NCBI GenBank assembly: GCA_024402755.1
Contig: JAKSTD010000017.1
Coordinates: 1-7,145 of the forward strand
DNA: 7,145 nucleotides
Reading direction: 5' to 3'
From: Alphaproteobacteria bacterium
GTDB taxonomy: Bacteria > Pseudomonadota > Alphaproteobacteria > Rs-D84
Below, one piece after another: positions 1-5,761 of this stretch. The notes beneath the pieces were generated by a model. The model did not search any database. It saw only the letters and a program-made list of their open reading frames with translations, and was not told where the DNA came from. The first letter of the stretch is position 1; each line of letters starts with the position of its first letter. The position numbers and the translations under genes were made by a program.

Positions 1-35
1 ATTAAATATAAATTCTATCTTAACCCTTTTTTTTT

Positions 36-332
36 TCAACAAGCAGATGCGGCAGATTTCCAATCTGCGTATGTTCCGGATGTGTCACGCAAATCGCGCC
101 ATGGTTGCCATGAATCGCATTGTGTTTTTTTGTTCGGTCCCATGCATTTCACATATCGGCGAAGCGAACATGTTTCATCAGAAAGTTTACCAGTATCGGT
201 TGTGCATTTCACAATCACATTTTGATTTTTTGCGTCGTCTTTACCGAATTCCTTGGTCGTTATAACCTTGTACGAGAACGCATTGCCAACAATCGCAAAG
301 GTGGATATTAAAACAAATAATATTTTTTTCAT
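36..332 (-). CDS. Small exported cysteine-containing protein, unknown function (98 aa)
   Basis: I do not recognise this protein. Residues 1 to about 18-20 form a clear Sec signal peptide: two lysines after Met, a hydrophobic core, then a small-residue cleavage region (G16-N-A18 or A18-F-S20). The mature part is about 79 residues, hydrophilic, with five cysteines (C43, C55, C63, C72, C98); the last cysteine is the final residue. Three tryptophans (W75, W78, W91) lie in the C-terminal third. The cysteines suggest a small disulfide-stabilised periplasmic or secreted domain; the odd number leaves one free or available for pairing between chains. A strong Shine-Dalgarno (GGAAAGG, 340-346) lies 7 nt before the ATG and supports this start. 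The gene is 60 nt downstream of the 723-residue exported protein on the same strand and may have its own promoter in that gap. Existence as a gene is well supported; function is unknown. Confidence 0.82.
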   Translation of the reverse strand: MKKILFVLISTFAIVGNAFSYKVITTKEFGKDDAKNQNVIVKCTTDTGKLSDETCSLRRYVKCMGPNKKTQCDSWQPWRDLRDTSGTYADWKSAASAC

Positions 333-339
333 TACTTAT

Positions 340-346
340 CCTTTCC
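340..346 (-). promoter_or_regulatory. Shine-Dalgarno site of the 98-aa gene
   Basis: The minus strand reads GGAAAGG ending 7 nt before the ATG at 332. This is a strong purine-rich site at good spacing and fixes the start of the small exported protein. Confidence 0.75.
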
Positions 347-358
347 ATCAACATAGTC

Positions 359-387
359 ATTATAAATATTTTTATGGATAAATACAA
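359..387 (-). promoter_or_regulatory. Candidate internal promoter for the 98-aa gene
   Basis: On the minus strand a perfect TATAAT (359-364) lies 17 nt downstream of TTGTAT (382-387), which matches only the TTG of the -35 consensus. Predicted transcription would begin near 352, giving a leader of about 20 nt that contains the ribosome binding site. The match lies in the only sizeable gap within the minus-strand gene cluster. In AT-rich DNA such matches arise by chance, so this is a candidate only. Confidence 0.4.
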
Positions 388-392
388 CAAAA

Positions 393-2564
393 TTAGTTCG
401 CATATGTCCTCGTTATATCGTTCATAAACAGACAAAACAATTCGCCAGTAGTTTCATCGGGATTTGTTTCATCAAGGCGAATTATTGGGCGAACAACATA
501 AATATCTACATTACAGTTTTTGCCGTGTTCGTCTTGATATTCATTCAATACATAATTAAATTTTTCTGCGAAATCCATTGCTTGTAAATAAGCAGCATCA
601 TCGTCAACAGAATCTGTGGAATTACCAGTCCACATAAGCCACATACCATAATTGACTTCGTTTTCTTGTCCCTCTAAATCATCTGCGGACAGCAGACACA
701 ATGGTTTAAATTCAATACCATTTGAATATTGTTGTGATGTATTGGATGTTCTGTCATATAAATCACCAAGAAAAAGCACGGCACCATAAAGTCCGCCAAG
801 GTCGCGTTCGAATCGTGCAATACGTCCCCCGTGTTTTAAAGTAGAATCAATCAACCAGTCCCCTATTTTTGAGGTTTTTGAAGACATGCCAGCGCGTGCA
901 ACTTTTGCCGCCTTGGTCATTGTTTTTGCACCAGTGTTTGCAGTTCTAAAAGCAGTAAAACCGCCTTTGATTCTTTTAAGGTTTTTCGTAAAAATATTCC
1001 CTGTTTGTTGGCGGTATGCTGATAAGTTAGCGCGATATTTTCTTATGTCTACAAGTGTTTCTGCGGTCTTGATATAATCATCAACTGATTCCAAATCTTT
1101 GACTTCGTTATACGTTTTAGCATAGTCTTTAAAATCGTCTGCATTTTCAAGATCTTTAATTTGTTTAAGAATTTCGTCTGCTTGTTTTTGCAGTTCAGGA
1201 TTTTTCGCTTTGTTTAAAACCATATCATAATCTTTGGAATCGCGTATTTTATCCATTTCTTTTTGTAATCTTTCATATTCTTTTATTTTTTGTGAATTTG
1301 TTTTTGTTGTTATTTCTTTTAATGTCTTTCGTTTTTCAGTCAATAATTCTTTGTTTTTTATCAATGTTTCTTGTAATTCTTTTTCCATTTCTGGCAATTG
1401 TTTAATTAAAGTTTCTGTTTCAGACTGTAGTTTTTCTGCATTTTTAAGTTTTTCTGGTGTAATATCGCGGTCAATTTCTTTTGCTTTTTTTAGTATTTTA
1501 TCTGCTTTTTTCTCATATTTAGAAACATCTTTGCCTGCTTTTTTAGCGTCTTCAATATTTTTTAATGTTTTTTCATAACGTTTTGCTTTTTTTACAAGTT
1601 TTGAATTTTTTTCTATTCGATAAGATGTAGCTGCAATTTTTTCTGCTTTGGTTGCGTATTGTGCAACATGTTCAAATCTACGTAATTTTGTAGCGTTATG
1701 GGCTAATTTGGCGGCAATCCTGCCAGCACGGGCGCCTTTTAATCCTATCATTGCAGCTTCGCCCGCGCCAACCGTAACAATGGTCAATGCAATTTCGCCG
1801 ATAATTTCTGCATACATAATCCATTCAAGATTTACATCACCGGCGACATAATAATCGTTGGTATCTTTTTCTAAATCTACCAGTTCATGAACAACCTGGT
1901 TAATTGTATAATGGTCGTTTGCCAGTGCGGATTTACTGGTACAAAATGCCCCATGTGGATAAATATCATCAATGTTATCGTTTATCCATTTTATGGACAA
2001 AGTATTGTTTTTATTTGGACCAACAAAATTTGATAATGAATCATGTTCAACGACCATAATCGCATACCAAGCGGGGTCAGTGTTTATATACTTTGCCGGG
2101 TCATTTGCATCCATCAATCGCGGGTTTGGGTCGCCGTTTGGTAAACTTGGTTTATCTGCCAACAATAATTTTTGGTCCAGCACTTTTAATTGTGTTGCGT
2201 AATTTATGGTAATTTCACGACCGTTTGGAAATTGAAAATAAATTGGTGTAAAAGTTACAGTTTGTAATCTGTCTGTAATATTTTTTAGTTCCGGGCAATC
2301 TAGTGCTTCTTCCAATACATCTTTGTCAAACATAACTGTTTGCGCCCATGCGCGAATCTCGGCTTCGGGTGACGATTCGTCCGTGTCATCCATTTCGTCG
2401 TAAAGTGCCTGGGTAAAAACCTGTGTTGCACATGGGGTCAAATTTTCAGATTCTGGATGTGCCACCGCCAAAATTTCTTCGGCAGTAAGCATAATATCCG
2501 TATCTTGCGCAAACAAAGGCACACAAAATAATAATACAAAAAACAAAAAAGTTTTTTTAATCAT
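393..2564 (-). CDS. Large exported protein with central coiled coil and two hydrophobic segments (723 aa, unknown)
   Basis: I cannot name the family. Residues 1-19 are a Sec signal peptide, with likely cleavage after L17-F-A19. Residues 20 to about 245 are mixed and carry three cysteines (C45, C90, C208). A hydrophobic segment at about 247-270 is followed by an Ala/Gly/Lys/Arg-rich stretch and a long Lys/Glu-rich coiled-coil-like region (about 300-515), then another basic Ala/Lys-rich stretch (about 525-585). A short hydrophobic segment at about 589-600 leads into a C-terminal domain with C623, C684 and C711. No cysteine occurs between C208 and C623. I infer a membrane protein with both ends in the periplasm and the coiled coil in the cytoplasm; a fully exported or toxin-like protein is the alternative. 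The start overlaps the upstream stop by 8 nt (ATGATTAA) with no close Shine-Dalgarno, which suggests translational coupling. The signal peptide begins at this ATG, which supports the start. Confidence 0.88.
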   Translation of the reverse strand: MIKKTFLFFVLLFCVPLFAQDTDIMLTAEEILAVAHPESENLTPCATQVFTQALYDEMDDTDESSPEAEIRAWAQTVMFDKDVLEEALDCPELKNITDRLQTVTFTPIYFQFPNGREITINYATQLKVLDQKLLLADKPSLPNGDPNPRLMDANDPAKYINTDPAWYAIMVVEHDSLSNFVGPNKNNTLSIKWINDNIDDIYPHGAFCTSKSALANDHYTINQVVHELVDLEKDTNDYYVAGDVNLEWIMYAEIIGEIALTIVTVGAGEAAMIGLKGARAGRIAAKLAHNATKLRRFEHVAQYATKAEKIAATSYRIEKNSKLVKKAKRYEKTLKNIEDAKKAGKDVSKYEKKADKILKKAKEIDRDITPEKLKNAEKLQSETETLIKQLPEMEKELQETLIKNKELLTEKRKTLKEITTKTNSQKIKEYERLQKEMDKIRDSKDYDMVLNKAKNPELQKQADEILKQIKDLENADDFKDYAKTYNEVKDLESVDDYIKTAETLVDIRKYRANLSAYRQQTGNIFTKNLKRIKGGFTAFRTANTGAKTMTKAAKVARAGMSSKTSKIGDWLIDSTLKHGGRIARFERDLGGLYGAVLFLGDLYDRTSNTSQQYSNGIEFKPLCLLSADDLEGQENEVNYGMWLMWTGNSTDSVDDDAAYLQAMDFAEKFNYVLNEYQDEHGKNCNVDIYVVRPIIRLDETNPDETTGELFCLFMNDITRTYAN
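1020..1667 (-). other. Coiled-coil-coding region within the 723-aa protein
   Basis: Residues about 300-515 consist almost entirely of Lys, Glu, Asp, Leu, Ile and Ala with very few Gly or Pro (P370, P391, P456), as expected for a long helical coiled coil. It separates the two Ala/Lys-rich basic stretches that flank the hydrophobic segments. The limits were estimated by eye. Confidence 0.65.
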
Positions 2565-4626
2565 CTATACGAATAACTTCTTCCACAATCATATTGTTTG
2601 AAGGTTTCAAAGTATCCGGATCATAAATATAAGTCCCGAAATACATATCTATATCATCTTCATTCCAGTCACATCCGTGACGACCATTTCGTTGATTTGT
2701 CATAGATTTCCATTTGTCTTTCATTTTGCCTTTGTCAATAACATCTGAACGAATTTTATTTGTTACCTTAATATATTCGTCTGAATTCATCATTAAAGGT
2801 TCGTTTGTTTGTGTATCATACAGTGTAAAATCTGTTTCGTTTACACAATATGTTCGTCCAAGAATTGGTTTGAAAACTTTTGTATTTAAATCATCGTCTG
2901 GCTTGTCGTGTCCGCATACAGCATAACATCCTTCGCCATAATCAAGGTCTTGACAATTTATAATTTCTGTTGAAGTTCCGCTTTCTACCAAACTGTATAA
3001 GGTTCCAGCAGCATTTTTCTCGCGTGGTATTGAATGAGAAGCGATAGTGTTCTTTCCTATGGTTTCGTATATCACACCAGCTATTGCGCCAGAAGCCAAT
3101 AAAACACCGCGTTTTGTTGCCAAATTAGCACCGGCTCTTTTTGCTACACGTTTTGCAACCCCACGACCAGCATAATTAGCCCAACCGCGCATATTTTGTT
3201 TTAACCCCATGGAAACAGCTGCTTTAGCTAGTTGTTTGCTGCCCGCTTTCGACATGGTTTTTCCCGCTGTCTTTAATCCTATTTTTGTCGCACCTTTTGC
3301 TAATGCTTTCAATCCTGTGCCTAATGCTGTTCGTGCGCCAGCTGCTGCCACACCACCTGTTCCAAAAGATGCAATAGCTGCCGCTGTGGTTGCTATCCAA
3401 AAAGCAGTATCTATCCCAATTTGATATGAACGATTGTTTTCACAAACAAGCGCCCCTCGTTTTGTTGCAGTGGTATCCAAGAGAGTAGATATTTGTATCA
3501 AAATATCATCCCAATCTAAATCAATATGCAGTTCTTCGCTTTGAGCTGTGCCAGACAATGTTGTTAGTGCATTTCCATATTTGTTTAAATTAGGGTCGTT
3601 ATCTGCTAAAAAATTATAAACAAAAGAATTGTCTAACATTAAGTTATCATCATTAAATGCTTTTGGAACAAAATCTGTTGCTAAATCTGTAAAAAATATT
3701 TTTTCTTCATTGTTTTGAGGATTTAAAAAGGCGATTATTGCATTTATTGCGTTCTGTTCATCTGTTGTAAGGTCAGAAAAATTGTTACCTGTTTGCGATT
3801 GGGTAACATTTTGACTGTTGTCAGTTTGGGCTGCGGCTTCTTTTTTTGCCCTGTATTTAGCACATTCTGGAGCATTAGCATGTTCGCCTTCGCACCATTC
3901 AGATTCGCTTTTTACATCCAATGTTCGATATGCAACTGCGTCTTTGTAAGGCATCAAACTAGCACGGTCGTTTTCCAGGCGCTCTGAAAAAGACAAATCG
4001 GCGTATGTCGCCGGAAAATCTGTCTTGGATAAATGCTCGCTGCCTGTCCCGTTTTGAGATTGTAATCGTTGTAATTCATCGGCGCGCTCTTTCTGTTCCA
4101 TTTGCCATTTTGTGGGTTGTTGTTTATACGGATTTTCAAATTGTATTCCGCCCGAATCATCAATGTTTGTATTTGGGGTCGTTGCGCCCGGAAAAGCAAC
4201 CGCGCGATTCGGTAAAGAATTACCATATTGTTTTTGATATGATTCGAATACACCATCAATATACCCAGAACAAGCGGATACATAATTTGCCCCCGGCAGA
4301 TTGGATAATTGAACCATTACCGTTGGTCTAATATCCGATAAATCCGTGTTCTTACAGTTGTCGCGCGCCATACATTGAACAGAAACCAAAGATTGAACAA
4401 CCTTGATACAATCGTCAGAATTAAGGTCCGTCCCCGTTGCATACACGGGTTGTGGTAATCGCTGATTATACGGAGCGGTTGGCGACCAAAATGGATTGGA
4501 TGAATAATGTTGAACATTTTGAATTTGACCGTAATCAGAAAACAATGACACCGCCGCACGCGCAGAAAATACGCAGAAAGCGCAGACGAACACGAATAAC
4601 AAAGATTTAAAAAAGTCCTTTATCAT
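2557..4626 (-). CDS. Large exported protein with basic Ala/Gly/Lys-rich core and 12 mature cysteines (689 aa, unknown)
   Basis: The family is not recognised. Residues 1-24 are a Sec signal peptide ending A22-R-A24. The N-terminal part carries C73, C85, C91 and C119. A polar Gln/Asn-rich stretch (about 160-285) contains C245 and C255, and a helical-looking acidic part precedes C395. A hydrophobic segment at about 407-430 is followed by residues 431-507, which hold about 18 Lys/Arg and no Asp/Glu, with lysines at every fourth residue from 440 to 468. A second hydrophobic segment (about 508-520) leads into a C-terminal domain with C558, C567, C571, C594 and C652. The mature cysteine count is even and none lies in the basic middle, which fits periplasmic ends and a cytoplasmic loop; a pore-forming or toxin-like helical core is an alternative reading. 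AAGGAAAGG lies directly upstream of the ATG. The gene starts 18 nt after the A24 peptidase and overlaps the next gene by 8 nt, so co-transcription is likely. Confidence 0.88.
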   Translation of the reverse strand: MIKDFFKSLLFVFVCAFCVFSARAAVSLFSDYGQIQNVQHYSSNPFWSPTAPYNQRLPQPVYATGTDLNSDDCIKVVQSLVSVQCMARDNCKNTDLSDIRPTVMVQLSNLPGANYVSACSGYIDGVFESYQKQYGNSLPNRAVAFPGATTPNTNIDDSGGIQFENPYKQQPTKWQMEQKERADELQRLQSQNGTGSEHLSKTDFPATYADLSFSERLENDRASLMPYKDAVAYRTLDVKSESEWCEGEHANAPECAKYRAKKEAAAQTDNSQNVTQSQTGNNFSDLTTDEQNAINAIIAFLNPQNNEEKIFFTDLATDFVPKAFNDDNLMLDNSFVYNFLADNDPNLNKYGNALTTLSGTAQSEELHIDLDWDDILIQISTLLDTTATKRGALVCENNRSYQIGIDTAFWIATTAAAIASFGTGGVAAAGARTALGTGLKALAKGATKIGLKTAGKTMSKAGSKQLAKAAVSMGLKQNMRGWANYAGRGVAKRVAKRAGANLATKRGVLLASGAIAGVIYETIGKNTIASHSIPREKNAAGTLYSLVESGTSTEIINCQDLDYGEGCYAVCGHDKPDDDLNTKVFKPILGRTYCVNETDFTLYDTQTNEPLMMNSDEYIKVTNKIRSDVIDKGKMKDKWKSMTNQRNGRHGCDWNEDDIDMYFGTYIYDPDTLKPSNNMIVEEVIRIDD
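3223..3318 (-). repeat. Four-residue lysine periodicity (xxxK) in the 689-aa protein
   Basis: Residues 437-468 are eight consecutive tetrads ending in lysine: K440, K444, K448, K452, K456, K460, K464, K468. The rhythm continues imperfectly with K476, R480, R488, K492 and K496. The other positions are Gly, Ala, Thr, Ser, Leu, Ile, Met and Gln, with no acidic residue. The tetrads differ in sequence, so this is a pattern at protein level and not an exact DNA repeat. Confidence 0.8.
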
Positions 4627-4635
4627 CCTTTCCTT
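4627..4635 (-). promoter_or_regulatory. Shine-Dalgarno region of the 689-aa gene
   Basis: The minus strand reads AAGGAAAGG immediately before the ATG at 4626. The upstream AAGGA, about 4 nt from the ATG, is the usable core. It fills half of the 18-nt gap after the peptidase stop codon, and the spacing is tight. Confidence 0.6.
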
Positions 4636-4644
4636 ATTCTATTA

Positions 4645-5106
4645 TTATATCAAAAATTGAATAGCAATCAAAGCCAAAAATCCACCAATTAAAAAGAATG
4701 GCGCAAATGGAATATATTTTTCGTGTTTTTTCCAATTCCAAACATACACCAATATACACGCAGCAATCATGGCAATAGATAAACCCTGGGTTCCCAGCCA
4801 GATGCCACCTGCCCCCAATAATTTAATATCGCCCATACCGATTGGGGGGTGTTCTGCGTTCTTTCTAAGTTGTTCAAATATAAACCCACCGATTAATCCC
4901 AGACAGTATCCCATCGCACCGCCGATAACCGAACCGGTGCTTGTTACGGGCCACGGGAAAAATGTCGTGGTTAGCAATCCTGCAAATAAAAACGGAAAAA
5001 GATAGACATCCGGGATGATGTGTCGCCGGAAATCCGTGGTTGCCATGCGCCAAGCACAAAATAATGCGCCGATTAAAACCAATGAAAAAAATATATAATA
5101 AATCAT
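4645..5106 (-). CDS. Prepilin-type A24 family peptidase, catalytic domain only (153 aa)
   Basis: This is an integral inner-membrane aspartyl protease of the A24 (prepilin peptidase/CpaA-TadV) family. Members cut the short leader of type IV pilin-like precursors at the cytoplasmic face. The two catalytic aspartates are visible: D25 in T-D-F-R-R-H-I-I-P-D, and D93 in the hallmark G-M-G-D-I-K-L-L (90-97). The protein is a chain of hydrophobic helices, with the conserved-looking I-P-F-A-P-F segment at 132-137 before the last helix. At 153 residues it lacks the N-terminal methyltransferase domain of PilD/GspO enzymes and resembles the small CpaA/TadV type. I chose the ATG at 5106, preceded by a GAGAG-like site, over a TTG at 5145 that would add a hydrophilic extension within the promoter region. 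It heads the leftward gene cluster. No pilin gene is in the window, so its substrate is unknown. Confidence 0.9.
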   Translation of the reverse strand: MIYYIFFSLVLIGALFCAWRMATTDFRRHIIPDVYLFPFLFAGLLTTTFFPWPVTSTGSVIGGAMGYCLGLIGGFIFEQLRKNAEHPPIGMGDIKLLGAGGIWLGTQGLSIAMIAACILVYVWNWKKHEKYIPFAPFFLIGGFLALIAIQFLI

Positions 5107-5116
5107 GTTTTCTCTC

Positions 5117-5146
5117 TTGCCTTTCGATTCGTTTTTATGATACAAT
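5117..5146 (+). promoter_or_regulatory. Candidate gcrA promoter with GANTC site in the spacer
   Basis: TTGCCT (5117-5122) lies 18 nt before TACAAT (5141-5146). A TG at 5138-5139 makes an extended -10 (TGnTACAAT). Transcription would start near 5153, giving a leader of about 27 nt. GATTC at 5126-5130 is a GANTC sequence, the known target of the CcrM methyltransferase in Alphaproteobacteria, and lies between the two boxes. In Caulobacter, GcrA acts at sigma-70 promoters carrying such methylated sites, so autoregulation is possible but not shown. Confidence 0.5.
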
Positions 5147-5166
5147 TATATTGAACATAAAAACAA
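5137..5166 (-). promoter_or_regulatory. Candidate divergent promoter for the A24 peptidase and exported-protein cluster
   Basis: The minus strand has a perfect TATAAT (5145-5150) without a good -35 at normal spacing. It also has TTGTTT (5161-5166) 18 nt from TATCAT (5137-5142). Either would start transcription a short distance before the ATG at 5106. Both -10 candidates overlap the plus-strand -10 of gcrA, so polymerase binding in the two directions may be mutually exclusive. Which box is used cannot be decided from sequence. Confidence 0.4.
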
Positions 5167-5170
5167 GGGA
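5165..5170 (+). promoter_or_regulatory. Shine-Dalgarno site of gcrA
   Basis: AAGGGA ends 9 nt before the ATG at 5180, supporting that start. Confidence 0.6.
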
Positions 5171-5179
5171 TTTTTTATT

Positions 5180-5749
5180 ATGAGTAAAGGTTGGGACAGC
5201 GGCATGCTGAAACAATTAAAAGCCCTGGTTGGTAAGGGGTTGTCGACCTCTGAAATGGGCAAGAAGTTAGGCATGTCTAAGAATGCTGTTGTTGGTAAAT
5301 TGAATCGTTTGGGCTGGAATGCAAAGGCTAGTGATACTGCACCCAAAAAATCTAGTAAAACAAAAAAAGAAACCAAGGTAGTGGCGAAAAAGCCGGCTAA
5401 GATTACATCGGTAAAGAAAGTTGCAGATAAAAAAACAAAAGTAACCACAAAAAAGGTAAAGGAAACAAAGAAGCCACAGGTAAAACCAAGTGTTGAAGGT
5501 GATACAAATGAAAAAACTGTGGTTAAAACAGCTTCGAAAAAAACAAAAAAAGATTTGGCTTTGCATGAGTTGTTGATTCAGCATGCTTTGCAGATGGCAA
5601 GTTTGAAACCGAATCAGTGTCGTTGGCCGATTGGCGACCCGGATTCAGAAAATTTTCATTTTTGTGGCGAAACAGTGTTTATCGGTAAGCCATACTGTTA
5701 TGAACATTGCCGCCAGGCATATCAACTTACACCACCAAAGAAAAAATAA
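5180..5749 (+). CDS. gcrA: GcrA family cell-cycle transcriptional regulator (189 aa)
   Basis: In Caulobacter, GcrA binds RNA polymerase sigma-70 holoenzyme and activates promoters carrying CcrM-methylated GANTC sites, driving cell-cycle genes. Here residues 1-47 match the GcrA DNA-binding helix-turn-helix: W5 near the start, G-L-S-T-S-E-M-G-K-K-L-G in the middle and the recognition-helix region S-K-N-A-V-V-G-K-L-N-R-L-G (33-45). Residues 56-124 form a linker with about 26 lysines and few bulky hydrophobics. Residues about 145-182 are the conserved C-terminal domain: C147-R-W-P-I-G-D-P, then F-C162-G, then P-Y-C173-x2-H176-C177, and A-Y-Q, as in family members. The length is close to the family norm of about 170 residues, with the excess in the linker. 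It opens the rightward transcription unit and is followed 12 nt later by a coiled-coil protein gene. Identification is firm; the lysine-rich linker is the main departure. Confidence 0.95.
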   Translation: MSKGWDSGMLKQLKALVGKGLSTSEMGKKLGMSKNAVVGKLNRLGWNAKASDTAPKKSSKTKKETKVVAKKPAKITSVKKVADKKTKVTTKKVKETKKPQVKPSVEGDTNEKTVVKTASKKTKKDLALHELLIQHALQMASLKPNQCRWPIGDPDSENFHFCGETVFIGKPYCYEHCRQAYQLTPPKKK

Positions 5750-5750
5750 C

Positions 5751-5754
5751 GGAG
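5751..5754 (+). promoter_or_regulatory. Shine-Dalgarno site of the gene after gcrA
   Basis: GGAG, just after the gcrA stop codon, lies 7 nt before the ATG at 5762. It fixes the start of the partial gene that runs off the right edge. Confidence 0.75.
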
Positions 5755-5761
5755 AAAACCA

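Noticed and set aside
27..36. Run of ten T as a possible terminator
   Set aside because: No stem-loop precedes it on the plus strand, and on the minus strand, where transcription arrives, it reads as A residues, so it is not an intrinsic terminator.
241..435. 64-codon minus-strand frame spanning the gap between the 723-aa and 98-aa genes
   Set aside because: It overlaps both neighbours in another frame, and the strong ribosome binding site in the gap is at the right distance for the 98-aa gene instead.
1234..1578. Open frame of 114 codons on the plus strand
   Set aside because: It is the antisense of the Lys/Glu-rich coiled coil; its Phe/Ser-rich product is the expected mirror of AAA/GAA codons.
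2508..2564. Lipoprotein signal in the large exported proteins (Cys in the signal peptides)
   Set aside because: The cysteines (C14 in one, C15 and C18 in the other) are preceded by Phe or Val, not the small residue needed at -1 of a lipobox, and lie inside the hydrophobic core.
3954..4559. Open frames of 80-109 codons on both strands inside the 689-aa gene
   Set aside because: They overlap a long frame with a signal peptide and coherent composition, and show no ribosome binding site or domain-like features.
5107..5145. Extension of the A24 peptidase start to a TTG at 5145, adding 13 residues
   Set aside because: The extension is hydrophilic, starts with a rare codon inside the promoter region and would place the signal for translation in the -10 area. 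The ATG at 5106 begins directly at the first membrane helix and has a GAGAG site.
5146..5584. Minus-strand open frames opposite gcrA
   Set aside because: They mirror the lysine-rich gcrA linker, giving Phe/Leu/Val-rich products, and gcrA is firmly identified on the other strand.
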